Both the position numbers and the translations under genes were made by a program. The notes below the pieces were generated by a model. The model made no database searches and was not told the origin of the DNA. It saw only the letters and a program-made list of their open reading frames with translations. From the NCBI RefSeq assembly GCF_047675955.1, contig NC_132930.1, forward strand, positions 46,749,832-46,813,831: 64,000 nucleotides of DNA, read 5' to 3'. The DNA is from Chlorocebus sabaeus (taxonomy: Eukaryota > Chordata > Mammalia > Primates > Cercopithecidae). This document shows, piece after piece, positions 46,790-57,371 of this stretch. Each line of letters starts with the position of its first letter. The first letter of the stretch is position 1.

Positions 46790-47082
46790 GGCAAGGAAAT
46801 ACTGGACATTACCTCACATCTGCAATTCCAACCCTCTGGGAGGCCAAGGCAGAAGGATTGCTTCAGCTCAGGAGTTCAAGACCAGCCAGGGGGAGGACCC
46901 TGTCTCTACAAAAAGAAATTTTTAAATTAGCCAAGTGTGGTGGCACGTACCTGTAGTTCCAGCTACTCGGGAGGCTGAAGCAGGACTGCTTGAGCTGAGT
47001 CCAAGGTTACAGTGAGTCGTGATCGAGCTGCTACACTCCAGCCTGGGCAACTGTGCAAGACCCTGTGGCTTAAAAAAAAAAA
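46790..47082 (+). mobile_element. Old AluJ-like element just downstream of NOP14
   Basis: Diverged plus-strand Alu beginning about 20 bp after the NOP14 stop codon. Confidence 0.8.
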
Positions 47083-47089
47083 TAGATCT

Positions 47090-47392
47090 TGTTTTTTTTT
47101 TTGTTTTGTTTTGTTTGTTTTTTTTGAGACAGGAGTTTTGCTCTTGTTGCCCAGGCTGGAGTGCAGTGGCGCAACCTCCACCTTCTAGGTTCCAGCGATT
47201 CTCCGGCTTCAGCCTCCCCAGTAGCTGGGATTATAGGCATGTGCCACCATGCCCAGCTAATTTTGTATTTTTAGTAGAGATGGGGTTTCTCCATGTTGGT
47301 CAGGCTGGTGTCGAACTCCCAACCTCAGGTGATCCACCCGCCTTGGCCCCCCAAAGTCCTGTGATTACAGGTGTGAGCCACAGCACCCAGCC
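47090..47392 (-). mobile_element. AluS-like element, inverted to its neighbour
   Basis: Full-length minus-strand Alu about 10 bp from the plus-strand Alu at 46790-47082. Together they form an inverted pair able to fold into a long hairpin if transcribed. Confidence 0.85.
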
Positions 47393-47503
47393 AAAAAAGT
47401 AATTTTTATTAAAGTAGTAATGCTGTAATGTTGGTGTGATTCCAACCTCCAACCACCCCCCTACCCCCCGCAGTTTTGTTCCTGTTAAAACACCTCCTGA
47501 TGA

Positions 47504-47509
47504 AATAAA
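47504..47509 (+). terminator. Alternative downstream poly(A) signal for NOP14
   Basis: AATAAA is followed after about 30 bases by the GU-rich stretch 'ggtctgcgtggtgtc'. Use of it would give a 3' UTR of about 740 bases containing two opposed Alus. Which site is used cannot be decided from sequence alone. Confidence 0.4.
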
Positions 47510-49145
47510 ATGAATTCTGAAATGCACCTCGGATCGGGAATGGTCTGCGTGGTGTCAGCTGCGACTGGTTCACTGCGTCTGGACAAGCCTCAGTTCGTGC
47601 TGCCAGGGTTGGCACTGGGGAATCTGGCCAGTGTAATTTGTCAACCACGGACATTTGCTATCATGTGTAGAATTTATACTGTTGTTATGCAAATTATATT
47701 TTCTATTATAAATGAAACAAGTTTGCAAATAGTTTAGAAATCAGAGAAGGGAAACGTCACCCCCAGTCCCCCTGCTGGAACAGCCATGGTTGGCCTTGCC
47801 TTGCTTACGTCCTTCAGTGGATGCTTCTGGGTGCTGGGGTCTTCCATTCAGGACACTGCACTGTGGGAGGTGGGAGAAGACTGGGTTGCATCTGTGCCAA
47901 CCTGCGATACAGTTTCAGGTGAGAATCAGAAGATGCGCATGTTATGGATGAGACAGCTTTTTAAAGTGCTTTTACCCTGCACTAACCAAAAAGGAAGTCG
48001 GCCCTCAGGTTTACTGGACCCAGGAGGGACTGTGAGCTGTAAGGAGTAATGACCCCCCTTGAGCTTGACAAGCTGGCCAGGGAGCCACATCCCAAATGCC
48101 ACGGCCACTTCCTCACAGTGCATGGTTTGTTGGACCTGCGACCTTGCGGAGGGAGGCGCTGAAGTAGGAGTTTCCCTGTACCAATATGGTATGCTGTCTT
48201 ACAGGCGGAGGCATTCCCCAGTGGACTATGGAGCTTGTGTCCTTAGCCAGCATCCCAGGAAAGCAGCCCAGGGTCAAGTTCACACCACATGAGATCACAC
48301 GGACCAGCCCTGCCCAGGCTGCCCTAGTATGTGCATGAAGCATCGCTGAGGTCACACATCCAGCCACAGTGACCATGGTGAGATTTAACCAGACCAGGAC
48401 TGGGGAAGTGAGGAAGGTGACAAGGACCCAGTTCCGGCTTCTAATGAGGTGTGGGATCTTGAGGCAAGGAAGAAGGTGCTGCAGAGAATGAGTCTGGCTT
48501 TGTTCTTGTTGGGAGGTGTTGAGGCCACGGCTGGAGCACAGCATGAGCCATCCTCAGTGTGAAAGGCAGTTACTGCTGTGGTTGGGCTGCCTGGTAGGCC
48601 TGGAGCTAATGAGCCAGCCTCCCCCCGCAAAGTGGAAGACAGACAGCGCTGGTGGCAGCGGGACTGAAGCCAGCAGCTTGAAGATGAGGCTCACGTCCTG
48701 ACAGGGGCATGTATCTTAACCAGCCTCCCCAGATGGCTCCGAGACATGTCTGGCAGGTGCAAGGATCCACAAATCTAGAAGGGTCTGGGCTTGTCACATC
48801 CACCAACTAGGCTGGCTGGCTGGCTTTGTCACCGTGTAGGCCCAGGATGCTGTTACCAACGGCTGCAGGATTTCACCCACTGACAAATTTTCTCTGCCAC
48901 ACGGCTACTGCCACTTTAATTCACCAAGCCAAGCCCTTGCACTCAGGACCCTGGCCCAACTGTCCAAGCAAAGAGGAAAAGAAAACAGGACAGAAAAAAA
49001 TGCGGGACCAGACCAGGCACCTGGCTCTCCGTTGAGGCCTCGCTATCCAATCCAGGACAGAAGGTGCCGGCAGCAAGCTCATACGCCCTAGCCGTGTCAT
49101 GTCATCGAAGAGGGCGTGTGATCCAGCTGGAAGGGTGGATAAAGA

Positions 49146-49778
49146 TGTTAACTGTCCAATGGGTTCACCTTCCCTGTTACCTAGACAGCCAATTTATCAA
49201 GAAAGGGCATTTGCAATAGAGAAGAAGTAATTCACACAGAGCTAGCTGTGCAGGAGACTGGAGTTTTATTACTCAGTCTCCCTCCCTGAGGATTTGGGGA
49301 TTGGAGTTTTTAAAGATAAGTTGGTGGGTGGGGGCAGCCAGTGAGTCAGGAGTACTGATTGGTCCGGTCAGAGATGAAATCACAGGGAGTCGAAGCTGTT
49401 CTCTTGCACTGAGTCAGTTCCTGGGTGCCACAAGATCATGTAAGCCTGGGTGGTGCCAGCTGATCCATCAAGTACTGATCTGAGGCTTTACAATAGTGAT
49501 GTGATCGCCAGGAGCAGTTTGGGGAGGGTCAGAATCCTGTAGCCTCCAGCTGCATGACTCCTCAACCACAGTTTCTAATCTTGTGGCTAATCTTTTAGTC
49601 CCACAAAAGCAGTCTAGTCCCCAGGAAAGGTTTCTTTTGGGAAAGGGCTATTATTTTTGTTTTAAACTAAGTTCCCCCCAAAGTTCAGCCTACGCCCAGG
49701 AATAAACAAGGAGCGCATGGAGGTTAGAAGATGGAGCTGGTTATCTCTCACTGTTACAAGTTTGCAGCGGCAGTTTCA
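49146..49778 (-). mobile_element. ERV-type solitary LTR
   Basis: About 630 bp bounded by TG..CA, read on the minus strand. The minus strand carries AATAAA in 'gagtaataaaactccagt' near 49260, typical of an LTR R region. The family is not assigned with certainty, and no internal viral genes are present. Confidence 0.6.
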
Positions 49779-50699
49779 TAGGGATGCCTGTCCTCTGAGG
49801 AAAAAGCTAATAACAGGTTGTCTTTTTGACTGCAGGTGGAAAAACGCATCTATTAGGCAGAGGTGGGGCTTTGTTCTTACCCACAATTGGAAGTTCTGTG
49901 TGGAGTAAAGGCAGTGTGTGCGCCACCTGATTCCTTTCCCCATGTGTATCTGGTTGGGGTCGGCCACAAGAGATCCGCACGTATTTTAGAAGGTGGGAGG
50001 GGAGGTGGGAGCTGGCTGTAGGCCGGGCGTTGGCGCGGTTCCTTGAATGTGCTGGCCCCGGGGCACGGCACGGGCAGCAGCCAGGCCCAAAGCTGCTCCT
50101 GTCTAAAGCTCCTCCCGCCCAGGGGTCCGTTTCCTCCAGCGCTGGGTCAGGTGCTTCTGCGCCCGGCAAGAGCGACAGCTCCTCCCTGACCCAGGGAACG
50201 GGGTTGCAGGCCCAGGCGGCCAAAAAGGTGCCAACCGGGTCCTGTGGCTTTCAGTTGTCTCTGCCCACCCAATTCACACCATCTTTCCCCCTCAGCCGCC
50301 TGTCCTGGGACTTCAGGCTCTGCACCAAACGCAACAAAAGTAGCTGCACAGAGACAGCGGGGTCGGCTCACGCGGCCACAGTAGAATGGCTGTGCTGCTG
50401 CCCCAGGCCCGCGACCACCGCTGTGTGTGGCAGGAGTCATCCCGCCGGCGTGGGGTCCCGAAGCCCGCGGTCCTTCCACGCGGAAGGCCAGGCCCGCACG
50501 GCGCAGAGACTGGGGGACGGGCTGCGCGACGCTCGCCTGAGGCCCCGCACACGTGTACACCTCAGGCCCATGGGTCCGCTCCGCGGGGCAGGCGTCGTGG
50601 GCCCAGGGAGGCCAGGCCGGGAGTCTCGGCCTCCGGGTTACGTGGGGGCGGGCCCCACAGCTCCTCCGGTCCGGTCAGGGTGCTGCTAACCCACGGCCG

Positions 50700-51210
50700 A
50701 GCAGTGAGCCGCACGACAGGCGAGAACCCGGCCACGGCCTCCGGCCGGAAGACAACGTCCCCAGATGTCCGTCACTTCCGGAGCTTGGCGTGACCGGGCG
50801 TGGCCGTCCCGCCCCTGGCGGCGTGCCTGGCGCCGTGTTCCGCGTCCGTGCGACCGTCTGTTCCGAGCGCGCAGCCGCGGCAGGTGCGGGGCGGGACCGG
50901 GGGCGCGCGGGGTGGAGGGCGCGCGGGGTAGGGGGCGCGCGGCGTGGGGGGCGTAAGGAGCGTGCGGGGTGGGGGGCGTAGGGGGAACGCAGGGTGGGAG
51001 CGGGACAGGAGACGGGGCGTGGGGGAGGAGGCAGGACCCGGGGGCGCGCGGGGTGGGGGCGGGACCGGGGCGCACGCGGGATGGCGGGGTGGGAGGCGCG
51101 CGGGGTTGAGGGCGCTCCCGCGTCTGGTGTGCAGGTCATGGCCCCCGCCAGGGAGGCCGAGTCCGGACCAGGGGCCCGGATCTCGGCGCGCGGGTTGGGG
51201 TTAGGGTCCG
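50700..51210 (+). promoter_or_regulatory. MFSD10: MFSD10 CpG-island promoter and probable noncoding first exon
   Basis: This is a strongly CpG-rich block with an ETS/GABPA-type core CACTTCCGG at 50773-50781. A plausible 5' noncoding exon ends at CAG|GTGCGG (donor GT at 50884-50885). Its likely partner acceptor is just before the start-codon exon, for example the AG at about 51538-51539 or further upstream. Downstream, 50885-51110 is G-rich and full of ggggtgggg/ggcgcgcgg repeats. Promoter and leader exon are inferred; the motifs are seen. Confidence 0.6.
50885..51110 (+). repeat. G-rich imperfect repeats in the MFSD10 CpG island
   Basis: Repeated 'gcgcgcggggt' and 'gtggggggcgta' words of varying spacing, with many runs of three to six G on the plus strand. 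Confidence 0.75.
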
Positions 51211-51550
51211 GGTCCCCCGCGGCTTCGAGTTTCCTCTCTCGCTCTGTTACGCGGGCGTGGGAGGCGCGGCCGTGGGGCGGGGTGGGGCCGGGTCCCTGGG
51301 GACCGTTGCCTTTGTGGCTACGATTTCTTGGCAACCCCGGAAGCCTGCGTTTCCTGATGCCTGGGTCGTGGCAGGGGCATCGCGCAGGCCAGAATGGCCC
51401 CTGCGTCTGTAGGCCGGAGCCTCTGCCATCAGCCCCTTTAGTGTGCTCGCCAACTGTCGGGTGTGGGGGTATGGCAGGCCCTGGAGGACCCGGTTTCCCC
51501 GCTCACCCAACCCCCCACACCCCAGCCAGGCCAGGTCAGAGCAGCCCACC

Positions 51551-54500
51551 ATGGGACGGGGAGGGGGTGGAGGCTGCACCCCGCGCCCACCCATCCACCA
51601 GCAGCCACCAGAGCGCCGCGTGGTCACCGTTGTCTTCCTTGGCCTCCTGCTGGACCTCCTGGCCTTCACGCTGCTGCTGCCCCTGCTGCCCGGGCTGTTG
51701 GAGAGCCACGACCGTGCCCACGTGAGTCCTTGCCCTGCGGCCACAGTGCCCCCCGCCCCCCAGGCCCATCGGACCTCCCCAGCCCTTATCGTGCCTCCTC
51801 ATCCCCTAGGACCCCCTCTATGGCTCCTGGCAGGGTGGGGTGAACTGGTTTGCCACCGCCATTGGGATGCCAGTGGAGAAGAGATACAACAGTGTCCTGT
51901 TCGGAGGTATGGCTGGCTCTGTGCCCCTGGCGGGCTCTCTACGGTCCTATCTTTGGTGGACATGGTTCAGCCCAGGCCCCTCCCCAATTATTAGTCCTTC
52001 CCTTCCCACTCTCTGGGCTGGCATCTGTCTGGTGCCCTTGCCCACACGTCCTGGCTCCTGGGCATGATCCCTTACCTCTGCGTGTCAGGTTCATCCCCTG
52101 TCTCATCTCTCCACTGGGGCCTCCTGGGCTCAAGGGCCATGGCCTGTGAGTGTGGGGCCCAGCATGACTGGACCCTCAGGACAGGGCTGGACATTGGCCT
52201 TGAGGGCCCTGAGACCACAGCCCCATGATGGTGACATCTGTCTCTCAGGTCTCATTGGCTCAGCCTTCTCTGTCCTGCAGTTTCTGTGTGCGCCACTCAC
52301 TGGGGCCACCTCTGACTGCTTGGGGAGGCGCCCGGTGATGCTGCTGTGCTTGGTATGTCCCTGGGGCTGGGTGCCCATCGGGAAGCCGCCTCCCACCCAG
52401 CCAGCAGCCCCATGGGGTTAGGTGGGGAGAGGGAGGTGGCTGTGGGCCACTTATGGCCACTTGTTGGCCCTCATCGCATCCTGGAGAGGGTTCTCTGGGG
52501 GACCAGTGGCTCCTGTTGCAAAGCCAGGCTTTCGAGGAGGTGCTCCTGGCCCCTAGGGAGGCATTGAGAACACAGTGGCCCTCAGATGCTTCGAAATAGG
52601 GCAGGGTTGAGGGGCGTTGCCTGGGTTACCAAGTCCTACTCTGAGCCACTCCTGGCTGTAGTGACCGCCCCTGCCCCTTGGCCCCTGCCCCTGGGCAGAT
52701 GGGTGTGGCCACCTCATATGCAGTCTGGGCCACCTCTCGGAGCTTTGCGGCCTTCCTGGCCTCCAGGCTGATTGGGGGCATCAGCAAAGGGAACGTCAGC
52801 CTCTCCACGGCCATCGTTGCTGACCTGGGCTCGCCTCTGGCCCGCAGCCAAGGCATGGTAAGTGCACGGGCTGGGCCTTTGGGGTCCGGGTGTGGACTTC
52901 TGGGCCTGGGTCTCCCTGTGCAGCTCAGGTGGCCTTTTCTCTAGGCGGTCATTGGGGTGGCCTTCTCACTGGGCTTCACCCTGGGCCCTATGCTTGGAGC
53001 CTCCCTGCCCCTGGAAATGGCACCCTGGTTTGCCCTGCTCTTCGCAGCCTCCGACTTGCTGTTCATCTTCTGCTTCCTGCCGGAGACGCTGCCCCTGGAG
53101 AAACGGGTAGGGCTGCGGTACGGGACCCACAGGCCCAGGGGCTGGGGACTTGGTTCCGTAGCGCTGTAAAATGCCCCTGTGTGCCAGCCCCAGGTGCGAG
53201 GGAGGCTGGGCCGCCCTCTTGGTGTTAGGGCTCTTGAGGCCACAGTCCGCGGGTTGCCAGGCCAGCAGCTGCTCCTGCAGGCTCTCCAATCCCATCCCCA
53301 CAGGCGCCATCTGTCCCCCCGGGATTCCGTGACGTCCGGTCCCGTCCCCACAGGCGCCGTCTGTCTCCCTGGGGTTCCGTGATCTCCAATCCTGTCCCCA
53401 CAGGCGCCGTCTGTCTCCCCGGGGCTCCGTGATGCGGCCGATCTGCTCAGCCCCCTGGCCCTGCTGCGCTTCTCGGCCGTCGCTCGTGGCCAGGACCCAC
53501 CCACTGGAGACAGTAAGGACTCGACCCACCCAAGTGTGGAGCCTGCTCTCCCTTGCGCGTCCCCAGGCGGAGCCCTTCCCTGCTGTGGTCGCCTTCTCAG
53601 CGCCCTCCACCTCTCCCCAGGGCTCAGCAGCCTGCGCCGCCTGGGCCTCGTCTACTTCCTCTACCTCTTCCTGTTCTCGGGCCTGGAGTACACGCTGAGC
53701 TTCCTCACACACCAGCGCTTCCAGTTTAGCAGGTGGATCCTCATCTGGGGACAGCCTGCTGTCTCCCTGAATGCCCCTGCTTCAGGGATGACCCCTCCTA
53801 ACCCCCATCCCCAGGAAGCCTTGGCAGCCACTCTCGCCCTGGCCCTGCCCCGGGGTGGCCCTGCCCCGGGTGACCCTGCACTAACGCGCCTGCTCCCAGC
53901 CTGCAGCAGGGGAAGATGTTTTTCCTCATCGGCCTCACCATGGCCACCATCCAGGGTGCCTATGCCCGGCGGATCCACCCTGGTGGGGAAGTTGCTGCCG
54001 TGAAGCGGGTAGGGGGCTCCCTCCGAAGCGGGTGGCAGGCAGTCCCCTGAGCCCTGTGGGGCACGGGCTGTGCTGAGGCTGCCGTGCCCACCTGCAGGCC
54101 CTCCTACTGCTGGTGCCTGCCTTCCTCCTCATCGGCTGGAGCCATTCTCTGCCCATGCTGGGCCTGGGGCTGCTGCTGTACTCCTTTGGTGAGTGGCCCT
54201 ACCCTGGCAGGGGATCTGATGGGCAGCAGGGGCTGGGTGATGCGCCCTCCCCTGGGCTGATGGGAGCCGCCTCAATGTCCCCCACCAGCCGCCGCCGTTG
54301 TGGTGCCCTGCCTGTCCTCCGTGGTCGCTGGCTATGGTAAGACCCTTCCCTCAGCCAAAGCCACCTGAGCCGGAGAAGGGCAGTGGCCCCTGACTACGCC
54401 TCTCCCCACAGGCTCACCAGGGCAGAAGGGCACGGTCATGGGTACACTGCGCAGCCTAGGCGCTCTGGCCAGGGCCGCGGGGCCCCTGGTGGCTGCTTCA

Positions 54501-54724
54501 GGTGAGGGCACGGGATTGTGCTGGGGCAGGCTGGGGGCTGGGCACCTGCTCTCACCTCCCCAGTGCCAGCCCCCTTGGAGCCTGGGTGACGCTGCCGTCT
54601 CTCCGCAGTGTACTGGCTGGCCGGGGCCCAGGCCTGCTTCACCACGTGGTCCGGGCTCTTTTTGCTCCCCTTCCTCCTCCTACAGAAGCTGAATTACTCG
54701 GCACAGACGCTCAAGGCTGAGTAG
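51551..54724 (+). CDS. MFSD10: MFSD10 (TETRAN) major facilitator transporter, complete 12-exon gene, 455 aa
   Basis: Member of the major facilitator superfamily, reported as an organic-anion efflux transporter in human. Coding exons: 51551-51721, 51810-51906, 52249-52352, 52699-52857, 52945-53106, 53404-53512, 53621-53732, 53900-54008, 54098-54188, 54289-54336, 54412-54501, 54609-54724. All junctions are GT-AG and the 1368 nt total closes in frame. The start has a strong context (caccATGG). A Gly-rich cytosolic leader precedes TM1 (about residues 23-45, VVTVVFLGLLLDLLAFTLLL). The loop between TM2 and TM3 holds the MFS motif A signature G108-x3-D112-x2-G115-R116-R117. Further hydrophobic segments fit the usual 12-helix fold. 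The exon 6 acceptor lies in the last unit of a three-copy 50-bp repeat (53283-53432), and only that copy preserves the frame. Introns are short, as is usual for this gene. Confidence 0.96.
53283..53432 (+). repeat. MFSD10: 50-bp tandem triplication carrying the MFSD10 exon 6 splice acceptor
   Basis: Three head-to-tail units (53283-53332, 53333-53382, 53383-53432) each contain 'ccccacaggcgcc', a pyrimidine tract with an AG|GCGCC acceptor. 'caggcgcc' recurs at 53301, 53351 and 53401, exactly 50 bp apart. The third copy starts exon 6 at 53404. Splicing to the first or second copy would add 100 or 50 nt and shift the frame. Confidence 0.9.
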
Positions 54725-54972
54725 CTGAGCCACTGTGCCCAGGCTGTGGGCACCAGGCAGAGTGGGAGCCTGGGTCAGAGCCCTGCCCCCTGCCTGACCC
54801 CCCTCCTTCCCAGTCCAGGGAGACCCTGTGGGTGGGAGCCAGCCCCCCAGCAGGAAGCCCAGGCAGCTCCTGCAGACTCATTCCTATTAATGACTCCAAG
54901 CGGCAGCAGCACTCCAAGGCTGTCAGGGTTTCTGTTTGTTTTCTAAACTATGCACCAGGTTTCTGATGATGA

Positions 54973-54978
54973 AATAAA
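54973..54978 (+). terminator. MFSD10: MFSD10 poly(A) signal
   Basis: AATAAA lies about 250 bp after the stop codon at 54722-54724, in the only hexamer position suited to a short MFSD10 3' UTR. Confidence 0.8.
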
Positions 54979-55483
54979 GCACCTGTTTTATACCAAATGC
55001 CTTTCTCCATACATAACCGGGCCTCTGCCCACACCAGGAGAGGCAGCTAGAGCTGAATGAATGGTTCCACTGACCAGAAGGGTCTAAGGCTCTTCGAGAC
55101 CCTCAGTTTCCCCCTCTGCAGTGGCAGCCTGGGGACTCAGGCCCCTCCAAGGCTGGGGTCAGCCCTGGCCAGGTGGTATCTGGCAGTGTGTCCGGCACCC
55201 TGGCAGGGTATCCCCCGCACAGAGCCCTCCCCATCAGACATGAGCACACAGTGACGGTGAGACTGGGACCGTGGGGACAAGGACAGGCCAGCAGCTCCCT
55301 GGACACCCTGAGTTCCCGTGGGGAAGGACAACAGGAGTGCCGGGTGGAACGTCCTCCCGCACCCATGGCTGCAGATGACGTTTTATCAAGACGTGAACAT
55401 TTGGAGGTCTCCTTTCGGCACACAGACAAACTTGGGAACAAAAAAATTAAAATATAAAACTGCTTCTCAGATTTAGACAAAGA

Positions 55484-57018
55484 AATTGCTGAAAGAATTT
55501 TATTTGTGAGTAAAACATGTTACACTGGAGAAAGGACATTCAGGACCTGTCCTCCCAAGTCGGTGTCCATATATGCAACTATATTTCATGTTGTAATACA
55601 AAGGATTAAACTACAAAAGTGAAAATTAAGTCATTGCATATGTGGGGTAAAGGAAGGGATAAAAGGGGAAAAAGGAAGAGTCCAGGGTTAAGGACTTTTC
55701 ATTCTGCCTTGGCAACAAAACGACACAGAAGAGAGGCAGCACGCTTGCCCGCGTAGCAGGCCCTGCGGCTCAGAGGAAGCTCGAAGCAGCAGGCAGTGCC
55801 ATGCAGCAGCCTGGCTCTCGCTCGGCCGGCCAATCGGTGGAAGCCGAGGTGGCTCGGCCCATCATGCCCAGATCTGAGCCCACACCTGGCACCAGCTCTG
55901 TCAGGGGCCTGTTGGGCCCACACAAGCTTGCCTGCACCTAGTCAGGCTGGTACTAGGCAGCTCCTGAAATGGGTCACCCTCCAGTTCCTGCTCAGCAGCT
56001 CTGAGCCCTTTTCCAGCCTCTTCCAGGGAAGTGAAAACAACAGTATTAGCCAAGGAGCGCACGTCTCAGGCTCCCTCAGTGACGGCCATGTCGAGGGGCC
56101 CTGGGGCTACTCTCCACCTCGAGTTACCTTTTATCACAACTAGGGCATCTTTCTGGCTGAGTTAACGGAGAGAACAGATCCCCTGAAACCTCCCCCAAGT
56201 AAGTGAAAAGTGCTCTACTGTGGGGTCTGGAAAGAAAAAAGCAGAAAGCCTGTTCATGTTCACAGTCAAAAAATATAAGCTAAATTGTAAACCTACTCAA
56301 AGAAAATTCTAGAAAGGACTCTTCCCCTCCTGATACACCTTCCCTATGACAGGAATCCAGAGACCCAAGTGAAAAAACTGAGCTCCTGAATCTGGTTGTG
56401 GTCGAGGGATCATCGGTCAGACATGCATAGCATCGCGTTGGGTGCACACAGGCCCATCTGCCGCTGGCGTTTCCTGCCCAGCATCTGGCCCAGACCTGCC
56501 TCTTCAAGGCCGCTGGTGGGCACGAGTGTTTTCACGGGACCAAGGCTTTGTCTTAAGTGAGATCACTGAGCAGAGGGAATGCCACATGGAACCAGGAGTC
56601 TGAGTCCGTCACCTGAGACCTTAGGGTGGAGGGGAAGCCGAGCAGAAACAGAATGTGCTGATTTCACAACAGGAAGGATGGCAGGAAAGGTCAAGGCTCA
56701 GGAGGGTGACACCTGCGGCCAAAGCTGCAGAAGCCTCCAGTACCTTCCAGCTAGGACCATGACTTAGTGCCTCCCCGCTGTGGGAGAGCACGTCTCCCCA
56801 GAAGCTGAGGCTGAGAGGACAAGAGGCGGGGGGGTGGGGCTGCTGCGCACACGCGGGGTCAGCCCAGGGCTACACAAGGCTGCTCACGTGCGGGGACCCC
56901 TAGCTAGTGGAGGGCTTGGCTTTTTGCATTCCATTACACAAGGACAGGGCACGGACGCAGTCGGGGACTCTGGCGGAGCCAGGGTCGCTCCGGACAGGAC
57001 AGTGTTAGCGCAGGGCCT
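55484..57018 (-). other. ADD1: ADD1 3' untranslated region
   Basis: This is the sequence between the ADD1 stop codon and its presumed poly(A) site on the minus strand. It is free of Alu and L1 and has no credible gene in either direction. The 3' limit is inferred from the hexamer at 55499-55504. Confidence 0.65.
55499..55504 (-). terminator. ADD1: ADD1 poly(A) signal
   Basis: The minus strand reads AATAAA here, about 1.5 kb downstream of the ADD1 stop codon. This fits the long 3' UTR known for ADD1. The signal points toward the MFSD10 signal at 54973, about 520 bp away. Confidence 0.7.
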
Positions 57019-57371
57019 TCAGGAGTCACTCTTCTTCTTGCTCTTCTTCAGAAAGGACGGGGTACGGAACTTCTTCTTCTTTTTGGACGGGGACTTGCCT
57101 GGAGACCCATCGCTGCCAGGGTCCGCGGCGGGCCCCTCCTCGGCAGCTGAGGGGGCAGCCTCTTCAGCCACCGGGGCTGGGTCTGGGGCTGGCTCGGGGC
57201 TGGCCTCAGTAGGGGCCTCAGTGGGGCTTGGGGGTCTCTGGGCTTCCTCCTCCTTCTCTAACACAGGGAAGCCGAGTGCTTCTGAAGGCTCATCAGGGGA
57301 CAGATCGGGGAGAGTTGGCTTAAAGGTGGCAGCATCACTGTCATCTCCAGTAGCTGGCTCCGGCACAAGGT
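57019..57371 (-). CDS. ADD1: ADD1 (alpha-adducin) last coding exon with MARCKS-related domain
   Basis: Alpha-adducin caps actin filaments and recruits spectrin to them in the membrane skeleton. This exon starts after the acceptor AG at 57373-57372, reads in from ...GAA G|AC as D-LVPEP, and ends at TGA (57021-57019). It encodes about 117 residues. An acidic Pro/Glu/Ala-rich tail (EAPTEASPEPAPDPAPVAEE) is followed by a Lys-rich MARCKS-related segment, KKKKKFRTPSFLKKSKKKSDS in pieces, beginning around 57090. That segment is the known calmodulin-binding and PKC-phosphorylated region; the candidate serine is in RTPSFLKK. The reading frame is intact. Confidence 0.93.

Larger units (their letters stand above)
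46773..50699. other. Intergenic region between NOP14 and MFSD10
   Basis: The region contains two Alus (46790-47392), an ERV-type LTR (49146-49778) and otherwise unrecognised sequence. 47510-49140 and 49780-50690 have no supported gene. 50030-50690 becomes CpG-rich toward the MFSD10 promoter. Confidence 0.6.

Noticed and set aside
50675..51334. A 219-codon minus-strand frame over the MFSD10 promoter
   Set aside because: Composition-driven Pro/Arg/Ala-rich frame in a CpG island, with no family resemblance.
52941..53712. Long minus-strand frames opposite MFSD10 exons 5-7
   Set aside because: Shadow frames of MFSD10; the plus-strand exons are fully supported by splice sites and frame.
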